Origin: Prostheceraeus crozeri
Taxonomy: Eukaryota; Platyhelminthes; Polycladida; Euryleptidae
NCBI GenBank assembly: GCA_907163375.1
Contig: CAJQUW010015597.1
Location: forward strand, 372,001 to 436,000
Reading direction: 5' to 3'
DNA length: 64,000 nucleotides
Shown: positions 34,995-47,288 of the stretch, in pieces
Numbering within the stretch: the stretch's first letter is position 1
Layout: each line of letters begins with the position of its first letter
Position numbers and translations under genes: made by a program
The notes under the pieces: generated by a model
Database searches by the model: none
Seen by the model: the letters and a program-made list of their open reading frames with translations, nothing else
Told to the model about the DNA's origin: nothing

Positions 34995-35146
34995 AGGATA
35001 TCACACTGATTTCAGTAGATAAACGCTGAGAATCTACGAGTATCATAAGCTATCATAATATAGATAGCTTATAATATCAATAGATAGCTTATGATACGAG
35101 TAGATTTTCAATCAGCGTTTATCTTCGGAAATCAGTGTGATATCCT
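34995..35146. repeat. 152-bp near-perfect palindrome
   Basis: The left arm 34995-35054 and right arm 35083-35146 are inverse complements of about 60 bp, starting AGGATATCACACTGATTTC from each side and ending ATCATAAGCTATC at the centre, with a few small differences. The 28-bp spacer is itself made of ATAGATAGCTTATAATATC-like partial repeats. The structure could form a long hairpin or cruciform. It may be the end of a foldback element that extends to about 35489. Confidence 0.9.
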
Positions 35147-35149
35147 AAT

Positions 35150-35489
35150 TTATATGACCGATATCTTAAAGGGAATAGAAATTCATTCAACTCAAGCGTT
35201 TAACACTGCAAATGTTGACAACATGAAAGACATGTTTAGTGGAACTTTCTCAAACTGTGTATTCAACGTCAAGTTTGAGGAGTAAGAGACAATGTGACAT
35301 GACTCATCGTAGTATGATACTTATAGTTGACAAATTATTAAAATTTGTTCAATTTACTAATTTATCATAGTTTTCAATATTTAACTATGGATCTATGTAC
35401 CCAGTAGAATAAACGATAATCTACTAGTAGAATAAACGATTATATTCTATCGTTAAATATCTACAATTCTACTGATATCGGTCATATAA
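35150..35489. repeat. outer 16-bp inverted repeat, possible foldback element body
   Basis: TTATATGACCGATATC at 35150-35165 is exactly inverted at 35474-35489. It encloses the 3' part of a small frame that starts at 35091 and ends MKDMFSGTFSNCVFNVKFEE. This ending resembles the F-x-GC-x-FNNC tail of the Crypton-like remnant near 1.4 kb. Near the right side AGTAGAATAAACGAT occurs twice at about 35402-35450. Together with the palindrome to the left this may be one non-autonomous element of about 500 bp, but its ends are not proven. Confidence 0.45.
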
Positions 35490-38400
35490 GTCAGCAGCTT
35501 GCATTTCTGTAGTATAATATCGTCGCAATAAATCATTCCAATAACCAACTTATGGACGGCTCTAAATAGTTCTAATCAGGGTTCATCAGGATCTTGACAT
35601 GCTCTTTGACAGAATCTGAATACCGAATTCACGAGAGATCAAGTATTTCATTGATTCGATCTATTACTTATTCGCCAATTATAATGTTCACACTTGCATT
35701 ATTCGTATCTTAGCGGTGAGGTTGTGCACCAGAAGTCTTAATTAACATTTGGACAAGTAATTATCCTCACTGCCGCGTGTTTTAAATGTGTAGCGAAGAA
35801 GAAAGGATATGATCAGATTAATCTATTATCAGACACTAAACCAATGGTAGAAGTTGATTAAGAATATGTCGTTCTGGTAATGTACAATTTAATTGGAATC
35901 ATGTTATGAATATAAAGTTAGGGAATGAATTTGACTCCTACCTGCACTATGCAGATGTGAATGGGCTCATGTTCTGGTATCGACCAACAGAATCATTTTC
36001 TAGTCGATTAAGGGTTGACCATGATGTTTTTGTTCGAAAGAAGTGAAAAATAATGTACTCGATTGCTTGTCCATACTTACCATTGTGTTCCCTTCAATTT
36101 GGAAATAGAATTCGCGGTAGTTTTCCTCCAAACGACATTTGAAAAATTTGCTGCACCACGGTGTGTGTGTCCTAAGGAAGATGGTAGCATGCAGACTGTC
36201 ATTCTTTAAATTGCATGTTTCCCCAAGAAACTAGTGAGTTGGCATGGTAGACAATAGCGTTGTCATGGGCTCTTGACAATGTGTCATTACAAGATCACAC
36301 TGATCGTGTGACTCCATCAGGTATATGTCAATCAGTCGCTAAAATTGGTAAAAATGCTCGAGCGTGTCAAACCGAGGCTCTGGTATAAGCAGCATCTTGT
36401 CGGTTGTGTGTTTTCTCACTCCTGTCTCTGATTATAATCTTCCGGTTTGAGCGACTTCAATCATTCTCATTCCAGCTTGCTGAACAAATGTGCAGCCCAC
36501 AAACTTCTGTAGCCAGGACAGACATAATGCAGTGAAAACTCCTAATTTTTGGTCAAACTTTGTCCTTAGCAATTTCTCTTCGTAATAAGTCAAAAGTACC
36601 CTTAGCTTTCATGAAATGGATCATAGATGAAACAAAACAAAGTAGAAAGCACAGCAACTAAGGCATAATACAGAATTGATTTTTAGAATCCTTAACATTC
36701 GGTTTGTCAAGGCGACATCAGTAAAGAGACAAATCGTGCTGTTCTTATGATTTTTCTAGTAATGAAACCAAACGAAAGAGACCAAGATTTTTCATTGCTC
36801 GTTCTTTTGGGGAAAATACAGGATATCTTACGATTTGCGGTGGTTAAATACATGTAATTCAAGAACAGCGCTATTAGTATTTTCTCTTAACAGTTCAGAC
36901 GATATAAAGATATAAAACCCAAAAGTAGTCAAATTAACCTCTAGTAAAAGCTAGTCCGTTGAAAACTTTAAACCAGACAAAATCAGAAATGTTTCAGCTT
37001 AGAAAATGAACTCAAAATGGTTGAGACAGTCAGTAAATATTTATCTGTCCGTTCTAGCACATAAGCTGAAACCAAAACCAGGATTCTGCCTTCACGACCT
37101 GTTTTTGAAAGTCGACAGAAACAACAAAATTAGGAGCTTTCGCTGTAATTACCCAGAAAAATAATCTCTAAGCTTGTTGCCGCATATATATACCTATTCA
37201 TCATGAAGCCTCATTTTGCTAAAGCCATCGGCTTTTCTCAACTTAAGAGCTCGAGCAGGCATATTAAATCTATCAAAGTATGATCGCAATAATTCCTAAG
37301 GGTCGGAATGCTTCTCTTTAAGCTGCAGGTTAATTGCAAACGCACCATCCAATTGAGCACTCGATATGAACTGTATTCATTTCAAATATTGTAAAGCAAA
37401 TGTCTCCAGAGCCACTTAATTGTAGTCGTTAACTGATGAATTTTATCCGATCTGTTCAGCTCTTGTGATTTTCGCCCAAATGCCGGATCTGTGAACAAGA
37501 TTTCATTTTTCGATATGCCTCTGTATGTCTACAAATCAGACTGAAAGTGAGAAAGAATTTTCAAAACCCTCCTGTGATGTGTGGTGAAATGGCTCAAATG
37601 TATGAGAACAGATTCCCTGTTCGTAGTAATTTAGAAGTTTATGAATGCGACGAATCAAGTTTCCATTAAATTGGTACTTCGTTTTTGCGACATTCTGTCG
37701 CTAAGTAGATCATATCATCATCATAAGTGAAAGATGTCCATAGAAATATGAAGAGTAGCGCTATTGTGGTTAGGGTGGGTTTAAATGCTATTTATGATAT
37801 TTCTCAAATCAAAATCTCACATTTATCGGATAGATCTAACTCTGTTTTTCAACTTCATGTTTATAATATCTTTGACTTTTTATAATAGCCCCTGTTGCTG
37901 TTTCGAGAAGTCTCTGTATGAACGAAAACTTCGACAGCTAGTGACGGCTTGACGCTTGATCACCCCAAGTCTCGATGCTATGACAACAACATTGCTGCAG
38001 CACACTTAGAGGTTCTTGGAATCTCCGTGAATTTGAAAAATGGCAAAAGCTGCATTTTCTAGCTGCATGCAACTCTAGAATTTGATTTGACTCCTAGAAA
38101 TTCATGTAAACATCTATAATTTTGTTAATCTATGCGGGATTTCGACCTGTGACTTTATCCAAGAATTCTATTCGCACGAATTCTTCTGAACGAGCATTCA
38201 CTCCATCAACTGTGAATTTGTGCATTCCTTTATTGTAATAGGCATATGATTACAAAAATCAAAGTATTTGTATGAAAGAAGCGTCATTCAGAAAATGATG
38301 CGTAAATCCACGAACGAAGCAAGTTAGCAGTCATGATTGCAATTTCCATAACTGTTGTGCGAATTCTGGAATTTCCGGCACCAAATATTTATATTTTTTA

Positions 38401-40292
38401 ATATTGCTTTAGTGACAGGCTCAGGTGATAAGATGCCGATATTGTGGCCTTAACTTCCGTTGTGTAATGTAGTTTTTCGTGCTTTTTCTCACGTACATGC
38501 ATATTGTCTTTAAACAAATGATCTCGAAGCTTCCTGCAAATCCTTTGGAGTACACTGAGGGGAATACACTCCTTGAATCTCCAAGAAAATAGTTTCAGAA
38601 AGTGGTAGAAAACCTTTAGCCAGCAACAGGTGGAGAAAGGTACACTGGAAGCTCTCTCTCTCTCTCTCATCTAGGATTGGTAATCATACTATCACCAAAA
38701 AACGCGGATAGACTTTAGCCATAGACATTCCTCACTGCTCTGCCCTGAACCACTTAGCTCGTTGCATTAACTTAGTCTTACTGAATGATATCCGTGCCTC
38801 GCTTATAAGAAAGCAAATGTGTTCCCTTTGCTCTCGTCACTAAGCTTTGCTTCACTTGAGCCGTGCATTAGATATTCCCTTGTCAAACTCTCAGGCATCA
38901 GATGCCTTACCCGGCCGCACATCTTTTGCATGTCAATTTGATCTATCGTTTATTTTATTTCATTCATTGTTAACTGATAACGTGGCTTATATGATCAATT
39001 TAAAATTTACTTGTGTTTGAAGATATTTCGTTTTAAGATATATCAAGCGCTGTAGCTAGATGGCGTTTTTTAATCCCACAACAGACCTGTATACGGCCGC
39101 AAATGATGTCACGTAATCCACAAAGTCGAAAGACGAAATAAGGTCTCATACAATCAAGGTGATCGAGGGATCAAACAGTCACTTAAGAAAGTAACAGCAC
39201 CTTTATGTTCCTCACATTCTTTTGTTTCTACCTTTGATTGTTAATCTTAACATGAGCACAGTTATAATTGTCCCAACGTTCAGTGCCCAAAATATCTCCA
39301 TCTTCAAAGTAAATCTAATCTCCTCTTTCCTAACTTTCAATGTTTGATATAGCGGACTTGCGTAGCCTTTTCCTGTGAGGACGCTTCTACGCTTAATATA
39401 GTTTCTCGTTGATCCATGTGATTTTCTTAAAGTTCTTGACATTCAACTCGGTATGATCCAGCAATTATTGTTCCCTCGAGTAGTAAGCAGCCACGATCAG
39501 CACTCAATCATTCATCCTGTAAGTCACTATGTAAATCACTATAGAGTGGGTATAGAAAAGATGCGATCTCAACTTCTTACATATTTTTTCTGATTTAAAA
39601 TGCAGTTTATGTTACCCTAGATTATGTACATGTATACTCGTATATATGTTTTACATAACTCACGATTTCAATTCCAATTATTCACCTTTCGAGTGAAGAT
39701 TCCATCGTAAGCCAGTCAGATCAAGTGGCGCAAAACATTTTTTAAGAAATCGGAATAGTAGCTAGCCAAAGTCAAAGTTAATGCAAAATTTCTGGAGAAA
39801 TCAACTCAGTAATGATAAAGACGTGGCAAAATCAGTGTAAAATTGTATGAAAATCTTGCATTCATCAAGATCTTTCATGTAGATGTCATCAAAGGTGACA
39901 TATTGAAGATATTTTCAATGTTCTTTCCAAGTTCATCATCACAAATGGTGATAATGCTTCAATGATAATACGTGTTTTACTTTTTCACTTAAAATTATAA
40001 GCCTCGACCAAACTTTATGGAGTTTTGCTGATTAGACTTGTGGAAACATAAAATGATCTCCCGTCGACTGGCCAATGGCAATTATATATAATGCTTCAAC
40101 ATCATATAAGAGACTTGTACTTGTACTGTTCTTTGATTTATTTGTAGATGCACATGCATTTCTGTTTTTTCCTTAAATTTTATGTTCATGTGGAGATAGT
40201 ACAATAACCGCAACCGTTTCAGTCTGAAACCTCTGGAGCCCATCAGCACGCTGTTAACAGCAGAAATTCTGTTAATGCCAATGATGATTTTT
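35490..40292. other. 4.8-kb intronic stretch with no supported gene
   Basis: AT-rich. A (TC)n run lies at 38652-38667. Small ORFs at 38398-38670 and 39212-39442 on the minus strand have no recognisable motif. Confidence 0.4.
38652..38667. repeat. (CT)n microsatellite
   Basis: An uninterrupted CT run of about eight units. Confidence 0.9.
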
Positions 40293-40512
40293 AGGTAGTA
40301 GGGTAGCTCAGTTGGCTAAGGGCCGGTGCAGAAGCTCCAGGGTTCGAGTCTCCGCGTCGAGAAATGCCATCGCTTTCACTAGAGTTCACTAACCCAAACC
40401 TAGTGAGTTGCGAGTGTGTGAAGGCTGTCCCAACTTAAGCTTACTAGAGGAGCTTAAGCTCACTCTGGTCAAGCTCACTAGGCTTTGTGTCTTGAGTGGG
40501 GCAGGGATTACT
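40293..40512 (+). mobile_element. tRNA-derived SINE (family C), possible
   Basis: The head GGGTAGCTCAGTTGGCTAAG is an excellent pol III A-box region, and AGGGTTCGAGTCTC downstream is a clear B-box (GGTTCGANNCC type). The stems of a true tRNA cloverleaf do not pair well, so I call it a SINE head rather than a tRNA gene. A body with CTAGTGAGTTGCGAG and several AGCTTACTAG/AGCTCACT segments follows up to about 40512, where a minus-strand LINE begins. Heads of similar sequence lie at about 45063 and 54620. Confidence 0.55.
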
Positions 40513-41110
40513 TATGCTTATACCATTTACCGTTGATTGTTCCATCCATGTTCGGTACGACGGTTCGCTTGTATGGCAGTTCTCCACTTCGCTCGGTCGC
40601 TTGTATCTTCCATACGGATCACGAGCGCTCGAAGGTCTTCGTTGATGTTTTCACTCCATGTATTCTTTGGACGTCCAACTGGTCGGCGACTATGCACCCT
40701 CAATTTCCGCACGCGGTTCACCCACTGACATTCGTCTTTCCTTTCCACATGACCACACCATCTTTGTCGAAGTCTTCGTATAGAGTCATCGATAGGCTTC
40801 AGGCACATCCTTCTTCTGAGCTCTCCATATGAAATGCGGTCGCGAGAGGAGCCCGCACATCCAACGGACCATCCTCACTTCATTTACCTCAAGTCACCTC
40901 AAACACTCATGATATGGCCCAATTCTCGCTACCATACAACATGCTGGTGCGCACACATGACTTGTAGATGACTGCCTTCATTGAAAGTGCAGTTGCTCTA
41001 GATGTTAAAATGGGTGCAATTTCACGTGGGTCATGGCCAGAGGGTTCTGTCTCGACCTTGTCAGAGTGTGATAGCATGACCTTTGTCTTGCTGGAGCTCA
41101 CTATCAGGCC
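40513..41110 (-). mobile_element. RTE-type LINE, C-terminal fragment with internal loss
   Basis: On the minus strand the reading order is GLIVSSSKTKVMLSHSDKVE and EPSG (the end of the RT palm), then ALSMKAVIYKSCVRTSMLYG and SENWA, VRMVRWMCG, ELRRRMCLKPIDDSIRRLRQ, RWCGHVERKDECQW, RRPVGRPKNTW and SDRAKWRTAI. These are RTE-type RT and thumb/C-terminal motifs. The PHD-like finger that the related copies carry after EPSG is absent here, and the frame changes at least twice (between 40800 and 40910). The element is 5'-truncated and dead. Confidence 0.82.
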
Positions 41111-43030
41111 TTTAGTGTGAAGAGCGCCCTTTCAAGAAGACAGTTTGCCCGCAAGCTCTGCACACACACTAGGATGAGTTTAAAAAAGTGAGTCGATGAA
41201 TCGCCAATACTACATTGGAACCTTCTGATGTCTGAAATGAACATCAAACATCTTGAAAGATTTTGGTTTCAATGAGGAGGTTTCCAGTTTGTTAATCAGC
41301 TTGAATTCTTTTCTTCATAATATCAAATATGAGCATGACGTAGCGCTTGCCACACAAATTGGTAATAAATACTTCGATCTGAATGTCAAAGATGCTGATA
41401 GCGGTCATTCGAGTTGTTAGTAGACTCAAAACCAGGCGGTACTCTAAAGTATGCAGCTCCAGCATAATGACTGAAAGTTCTTATGTTTCTGGATCTTAGA
41501 CAGAATCTGCATTTGATACGTCATTATTTTTAGCGAAATATTCATTTTGGCTCACATGTATTTAGCGCAACAATAATTACTCAGGACATGTTATTGATGT
41601 GTCCCATATTCTGTCTAAGTATTAAAATACATCTTTACAAACAATTAGGATGAGCTTGTTTCCGCTGTCAATTAGTTGATCAATCTGAAATCAGTATTGA
41701 TAATTAATTGATAGCTCTGAAATTCCATCTCAGTTAACCGATGGCTCAATAATTCCAATTTAATTTAATTGATTGTTCAGATTTCCAATTTTTGATAAAT
41801 TTTGCTTATCCATTAATCCCATTAGCCACTCGCTGATTGAAAAAAACTGACTTATAGTTCTGAAATATTTTTCGATCACTCATCACTCTTGTTTATGTCT
41901 CATGAAATATTATTAACTTCTTATTAGTGTAGTCGAAACAGGTTTATGAACATAGGAGAGTTCAGATTCTGATGTATTTTCGTTATGCATGTAGAACAAG
42001 ATTCAAGGTTTCGCTAAGAATTAAATATTAAGTGTCAGTTAATTTATGGATTACCCAGCAGAGGAGTATGTCTCACGAAGCGCATTAGATGCATGCTTCA
42101 TGACGTAATTCAATGTCATTTGTCAACTCCGCTGCAGATTGAGACACTGTCGAGTTTTGGCTAGGAAGCCGCATTCGCCTTGAGGTGATGTAATAGTTCG
42201 ATCATGACTGAAGTTGCATGAACCAAGTGTGCTTGTGTGTGAGAGCGAGAGAAAGATGGAGGAGGAGGAAGACCGGTGTTACATGTCTGGTATGATAACG
42301 GTTATGATACTGATGATAATGATGCAATTATTTATGATCTCACACAGTACTCACGAGTTTCCACCTGAATCTCGGTTGAAATCGGCAGGAAGGGCATTTG
42401 GATTTGAAATATCACGTTATCTATGCATGATCTGAACGTGTGAGGTGATGGGGAGTCGAGATGTGCGAATACGATCCGACATCGTATTCTGAAATCATTC
42501 TTACAGGTTGCCACTATTCCGAGATTTTAGAGCTCTGAACTATTGAACCTTGATTAGAATGACAATAATCTACGAAAATCTACGAAAGCAAGTGACATAG
42601 GATGCGAAGTAGGCATGTATGTGATGCTAGTCCGCAGCTTTGATATTTAGCGGGAGAATGTAAAAATTTCAAGTGAAGATTCCTCTAAATTATTCATTGG
42701 TTCTGCGGATTCAAATAATTTGCACAACTATATAAATATGTACTTCGAAGCTTATCCTTTGACGAACGAAGAATGAAAAGCCTAATGCTAATTTAAGTTC
42801 TACATCCTAATATGCATTCAAATTTTATGTAGGCTTATATTACTGAACTCTGACTGAACGCAACGCACACCCATTTCTAAGAAAATGATGGTTTTCAGAT
42901 CGGATTTTCATGTTTTCATTTCGAATTGGATTCGGCTCATCGTGAATTCTCAGATGCGACGACATCTGTAATAGGGAGTCTCTTCGTGTGTTACTGACAA
43001 AGTATCCATATATAGTGTGCAAGTGGAGTG
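41111..43030. other. intronic stretch with no supported gene
   Basis: AT-rich with short ORFs only. No motif or repeat was recognised. Confidence 0.4.
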
Positions 43031-43206
43031 GTGGTCTCCGTGGCACAGTGGTTAAGTGCTTGGCCGAGCTCCGAAGGTGTCATTGGAATTCGGCAGGAAG
43101 GGCATCCGGACTAAAAGTACTACAACGCTTCAGAAAAGTCTGACTGTGTCAGCACCGTCCAAGCCCCAAGTATGGGGAGTAGCACTTGACGTAAAAGCTT
43201 CAAGTG
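43031..43206 (+). mobile_element. tRNA-derived SINE (family A), copy 4
   Basis: It starts GTGGTCTCCGTGGCACAGTG with A-box TGGCACAGTGGTTAAG, and continues with GGCAGGAAGGGCATCCGGAC, AAAAGTCTGACTGTGTCAGC and CCGTCCAAGCCCCAAGTATG, ending near TTGACGTAAAAGC. The B-box part is eroded (a short deletion after the head). A convincing target-site duplication was not found. Confidence 0.82.
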
Positions 43207-44463
43207 CTCTCTAGACAGTGTGTAGAATTCACGAGATTTTGTGATGAAGCGACATTTATTACACTTCGTGTTACACTTCATGTCTACCTCTCTTCCCAAA
43301 CCTGTAAAAGCTGTGATCTTATACAGGATCATACTTTGCTGGTAAAGTTTGATCCTGATGTCAATTACAGTGTATGATCAAATTTTGGTCACTCTAGAAG
43401 TTACATTGAATCCATCAGCATTATTTGACGAACTCGTATTCCGCAGAAGCTCATCTTCCATCGTGTTTTCCTTGGCTTCGGTGCTACTTTATGAATTTTA
43501 AAAACAATGTTTAAAATGAGAAATAGTCTCACACCCATATGAAGCCACATCAATTGCCAACCTTATATTGAAATAGTCTAAAATGACCTTCGATTCGAAA
43601 TTCGAGGCCTAACTTTACTTGATTCGATTTTTTGTCGAATCGCTGGCTTCTCATACGTATTGTAGATCATTTTCAACTTTTTACGCTGACGGGTAACACA
43701 GTAAATCTAATATGAGAAATTCACCATGCTTCCATGCATGGTAAGTCCTTATGTTGAGTTGAGTCCTCTCAATTAAATTAACAGAAAATCTGAAGTGCTT
43801 TCATTTTACCAGCTCGCTGTCGCATTCCTTACCTCTCTATAATCACAAAATTTTCATTATCATCAAATCATCTCCAGTCTTAATTACATGTTGAATAGAT
43901 TTTCACGTGTTTTCGGCTCATTATTGACGAAAATGCTTGAGAGGTTTGTCATAACTTGTTGATGTGTTAAGAATTTGTCAAATTTCTATTCATCGATTTC
44001 TCAAAGACGCAAATCTGTAGACATCACGTCACTCACTTACTCCACAAGATGTTAACTGAGATAATTAGCAGCGGAATGAGAAGATTGTCTAGGCTTTAAA
44101 CCGTAATTTGGCCTGAGAATGACAAATAGTCGAACTGTGATTCGGGGAGGTGAAGTGAGGATGAATTTGAAATCAGTGCAGCCTTCCCTTGTTAGCTGTT
44201 TTTTCATTTTTCGTCTATTTTACTTTCCATTTTAGACTTTGAGGCAGAGTTAAGTTGCGATTGGGCATAGTATTCGTCAGTTTTAAGGTGGCCTCAAATA
44301 TATTGAAAAAAAGCAACTTCGGTTCGGTGAATAAAATATTTTGTTCCTCTTCTTTCATTTTCTGTTGTGTAGTCACTTCCTAGAGCAAGTAAATTTAGCG
44401 AGATGAGTTCAAACGTAATGTTGGTCAGATGACATCTCTAATCATATTGGCATGTTTCTTAAT
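43207..44463. other. intronic stretch with no supported gene
   Basis: No coding motif. CTCACTTACTCCAC at about 44036 resembles the GAGT/GTGA tail of an RTE LINE in inverse orientation, but no LINE coding sequence follows. Confidence 0.35.
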
Positions 44464-44900
44464 TCAATTCTTAGCGTCCTTTTCTCCACCTCTATTGGGC
44501 TGGACGATGACTCTTAATGGAATGCCTCCAGGTGTTTCGATCGAGGACGTTGGCTTCTTTGAGGCCCAACTGCCGAGTCTGCGGACACTCCTTCTACCCA
44601 GGTCTTCTTTGAGCGACCTCCTTGTGTTGATCCGCTGATCTTCGTTTTCCATCCTATTTTTCAATCGCTGCTACCTTTCCGCACCATATGTGCGTGCCAT
44701 CGCAATCTGCGCACCCTCATGGCCTCATCGATGCAGGTTCAGGCACGCCAGAAGGTCTTCGCTGGCAACTCATCTTCGAGAGACACTCCTCACATCCATC
44801 TTATCATGCTTCTGTCTGCTACCTCCATTCCCCTCTTTTCTGCAGCTGTCCAAGCCAAGTCTCACTTCCGTAAGTCATGCAGGCTCTGACGTATGGGTCG
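44464..44900 (-). mobile_element. RTE-type LINE, C-terminal fragment
   Basis: On the minus strand: MTYGSETW, then SMIRWMCGVSLEDELP, DEAMRVRRLRWHAHMVRKG, GGRSKKTWVEGV and, in a shifted frame, LDRNTWRHSI-like residues before a stop. This is the YGSETW...RWMCGVS...RLRW-GHV...GRPKKTW...DRxxW order of RTE LINE C-termini. The typical Trp-Phe-Gly-His is Trp-His-Ala-His. Several frame changes and stops make it clearly old. Nothing upstream of the thumb region remains. Confidence 0.7.
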
Positions 44901-45056
44901 CAAATCTTTCCTTCAGCATGGAGTAGCAAGACTGGTCAGGAACTAGTTCAGTATAATCGCGTTTGAGTCAAGATGTAGTAAAAATGTTCTTCGATTATTT
45001 CAGACTTATCTTTCAAGAACGTCTCAACTGGATTTTCATTTCCGTGATTTAATACG

Positions 45057-45130
45057 CGGTTGGATGGCTCAGTCAGTTAAGATTGAATATGTTGGTTTGC
45101 GCGACAGATGTGTTGCCCTCCACAAGTGGC
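45057..45130 (+). mobile_element. tRNA-like SINE head (family C-like), decayed
   Basis: GGATGGCTCAGTCAGTTAAG is a good A-box region matching the family C head at 40.3 kb. The expected B-box is not readable. It is probably a decayed SINE head. Confidence 0.35.
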
Positions 45131-45974
45131 AAATATTTTTTTTAACACTCCCTTGGTGTTTCTTTCAGTCATTTGGTTCTGAATATTTAAAATTGTGCAA
45201 GATTGTCTCAATTTTAGAAATTCATGGGAGCAAACATTATTACGTCGCACCACGAGGTTATTGCATCGTATGATGATGTTCAGGTAATCAGGGTTTCGAC
45301 TTGTCATAGTGCATCAGGACTTGATGTAATTGACATGCTGATTTTGACTGAATTCAGATCTGAAACTATTGATCTGATATCCTGAATGTCGGAAACTTCA
45401 TGAGAATGTTGACGCAAGTTTGCTGAGAAAACATGATATTCTCTAATGTTTGTATTTGTCTTATCGAATATTATAAAGAGAGAGAATTTCCAATCTGTGG
45501 TTGAAGATAAGGTTGAACATGTCCTGCTTCTTAGACGATTAATAACAAAATGAACAGCACGATTTGTGAATTTAGAACTCCGTAGAGCGAAATTATGTCC
45601 TTCAACTTCACATTCTGAGAACAGAAATATATTCATAAGCGAAAGAAAATGGGCAATGGGCATGCTTACTGTACATCGACCCTTTGCTTAGTTCATTAGG
45701 AGATGTTTTAATGTGCCATCTGTTATTAATTTGTTAATGTATTTTCATGTTGATTTATTGAAAGCATCAAGTTAACACTTTATGGATTCCTGAGAATTAT
45801 TATTTTAAATCTTCATTGTCGTCCTATAAGCCATCCTTCCACTTTCGGAAAAATATGTTATATTGTATTTCTCCACATTTAGCGGCCCACATTTTCGAGG
45901 GAATGTAAACTTGGGAAATTTTCATGTTTTCACGAATTGAAGCCGTCGTGATATGACATTTTAACAATTCAGTA
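45131..45974. other. intronic stretch with no supported gene
   Basis: A minus-strand ORF at 45304-45663 (119 codons) has no recognised motif and is probably chance. Nothing else was seen. Confidence 0.35.
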
Positions 45975-46191
45975 CGGGTTCGATTCTTCTCGTGTGATAG
46001 CGCATTCAGATGCTGAAGGTCGCTATGCATAGCCAGTTCGTTGTTGCATTGTCCAGAATTCTTAGTCCGTCCATGCCGTTATGGGCGCGGTGGCGAGAGT
46101 AGACCGAAATAAGGTGGTCCGGGGTCTGCTCGTTTGCCCCACAGACACAGGCATTATTGTAGATGAAAGAGTATGCCCTGTATTTTTTCAA
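45975..46191 (-). mobile_element. LINE 3'-end fragment (Jockey/CR1-like C-terminal zinc motif)
   Basis: On the minus strand: YNNACVCGANEQTPDHLISV, HRAHNGMDGLRILDNATTNW, then LCIATFSI and a stop. The C-x-CG-x3-QT-x2-H pattern followed by HR-x-G--GL--LD--T--WL is the usual C-terminus of several Jockey/CR1-type LINE proteins, where it is read as a zinc-binding tail. It differs from both the RTE tails and the I-like RNase H element at 16 kb, so a third LINE lineage is present. Only about the last 60 codons survive. Confidence 0.62.
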
Positions 46192-46949
46192 AATTCATGA
46201 TGATTACATTTTGCACGTATTTTCTTAAATAACAGATTCTCTCAAGGAAAAAAATGATTGCGTCGAAAATATATGTAACAGAAAAAGAAAACAGTATTCA
46301 TTTTCAGTTTATTCTATCAAGCCTATAAATAAATAATTCGAGCACAATGCAAGTCGGCTCCGAGTTCTCATGAAATTGCGTTCTTGAATAAAATTCGTCA
46401 TTGCTCTTCCCCGAAACTGAGTGATATATGTCTTGTACTAAAATTAACAATGATAGACTCAGTGAAACTAGACGCATGCGTAATGGATACATGTATTTTT
46501 TTTGATAGTGTCACCAACCGATACTAATCCTTGTAACAAACTAAAGCTTAAAGTGAGCTTCACGAACGCACATCGTAAAGCATAATGCTGTACATACATG
46601 CGAGAACGATATGGCATTCAGTCAACAATGTTTTATAAATAATTCACGTCTTCTACATTTGTGTATGAAAAATTATTTCTCAAGCCGATATATTCGTTTG
46701 TTATCCTCGAGCATCATCCGGATAGTGATAATGAACATACGGTATCTAAAAAACCAATGAGGCATGCAGAAAGGTCAGCTAAGACTGCAAGACACTACAA
46801 AATATAAAATATAGATTGCTGTAGGGCTGATAGCAAAAGAAGACAAAGTTCTGTGAGTAAACATTATTTGAGAGAACATCATATCGCTGAGATGTTGGAT
46901 ATTAATGATTTTGGATAGGCAGAAGTCGGTTATCTCTATTAAGACAGCT
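46192..46949. other. intronic stretch with no supported gene
   Basis: AT-rich. Nothing recognised. Confidence 0.4.
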
Positions 46950-47288
46950 GAACTCAATCTTTTGCAGACTCTGAAAAGTGGGGTTATCTACGGGGTTATC
47001 AAATAGGGTTATCTACGAACAATCAAGACTGAAGGCCAGGAAAACAGTTTGGATTGCACAAGAAACTAAAAGACGCGAGTTTGCAAAGAATCTTGACATT
47101 GATGACGGTAAAAAGCGATTCTTCAAAATTGCAAAACAGATGGCATCCGAAAATCGGGATATTCAGGTAGTGTCGTGCGTTAAGGACGAACAGGGAAACA
47201 TCATGGCCAAACCTGATGAAGTGAAACAAAGATGGAGAGACTTCATGACAACGTTGATGAATGTTGAAAACAGCTGGCACGGTGCAAC

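Noticed and set aside
40293-40365. True tRNA gene
   Set aside because: A-box and B-box are good, but acceptor, anticodon and T stems do not pair, and a SINE-like body follows.
44030-44046. CTCACTTACTCCAC, like an inverted RTE LINE tail
   Set aside because: No LINE coding residues follow, and short GTGA-type runs are common by chance.
45304-45663. 119-codon minus-strand ORF
   Set aside because: Ser-rich with no recognisable domain, no splice or repeat context, and within chance length for this composition.
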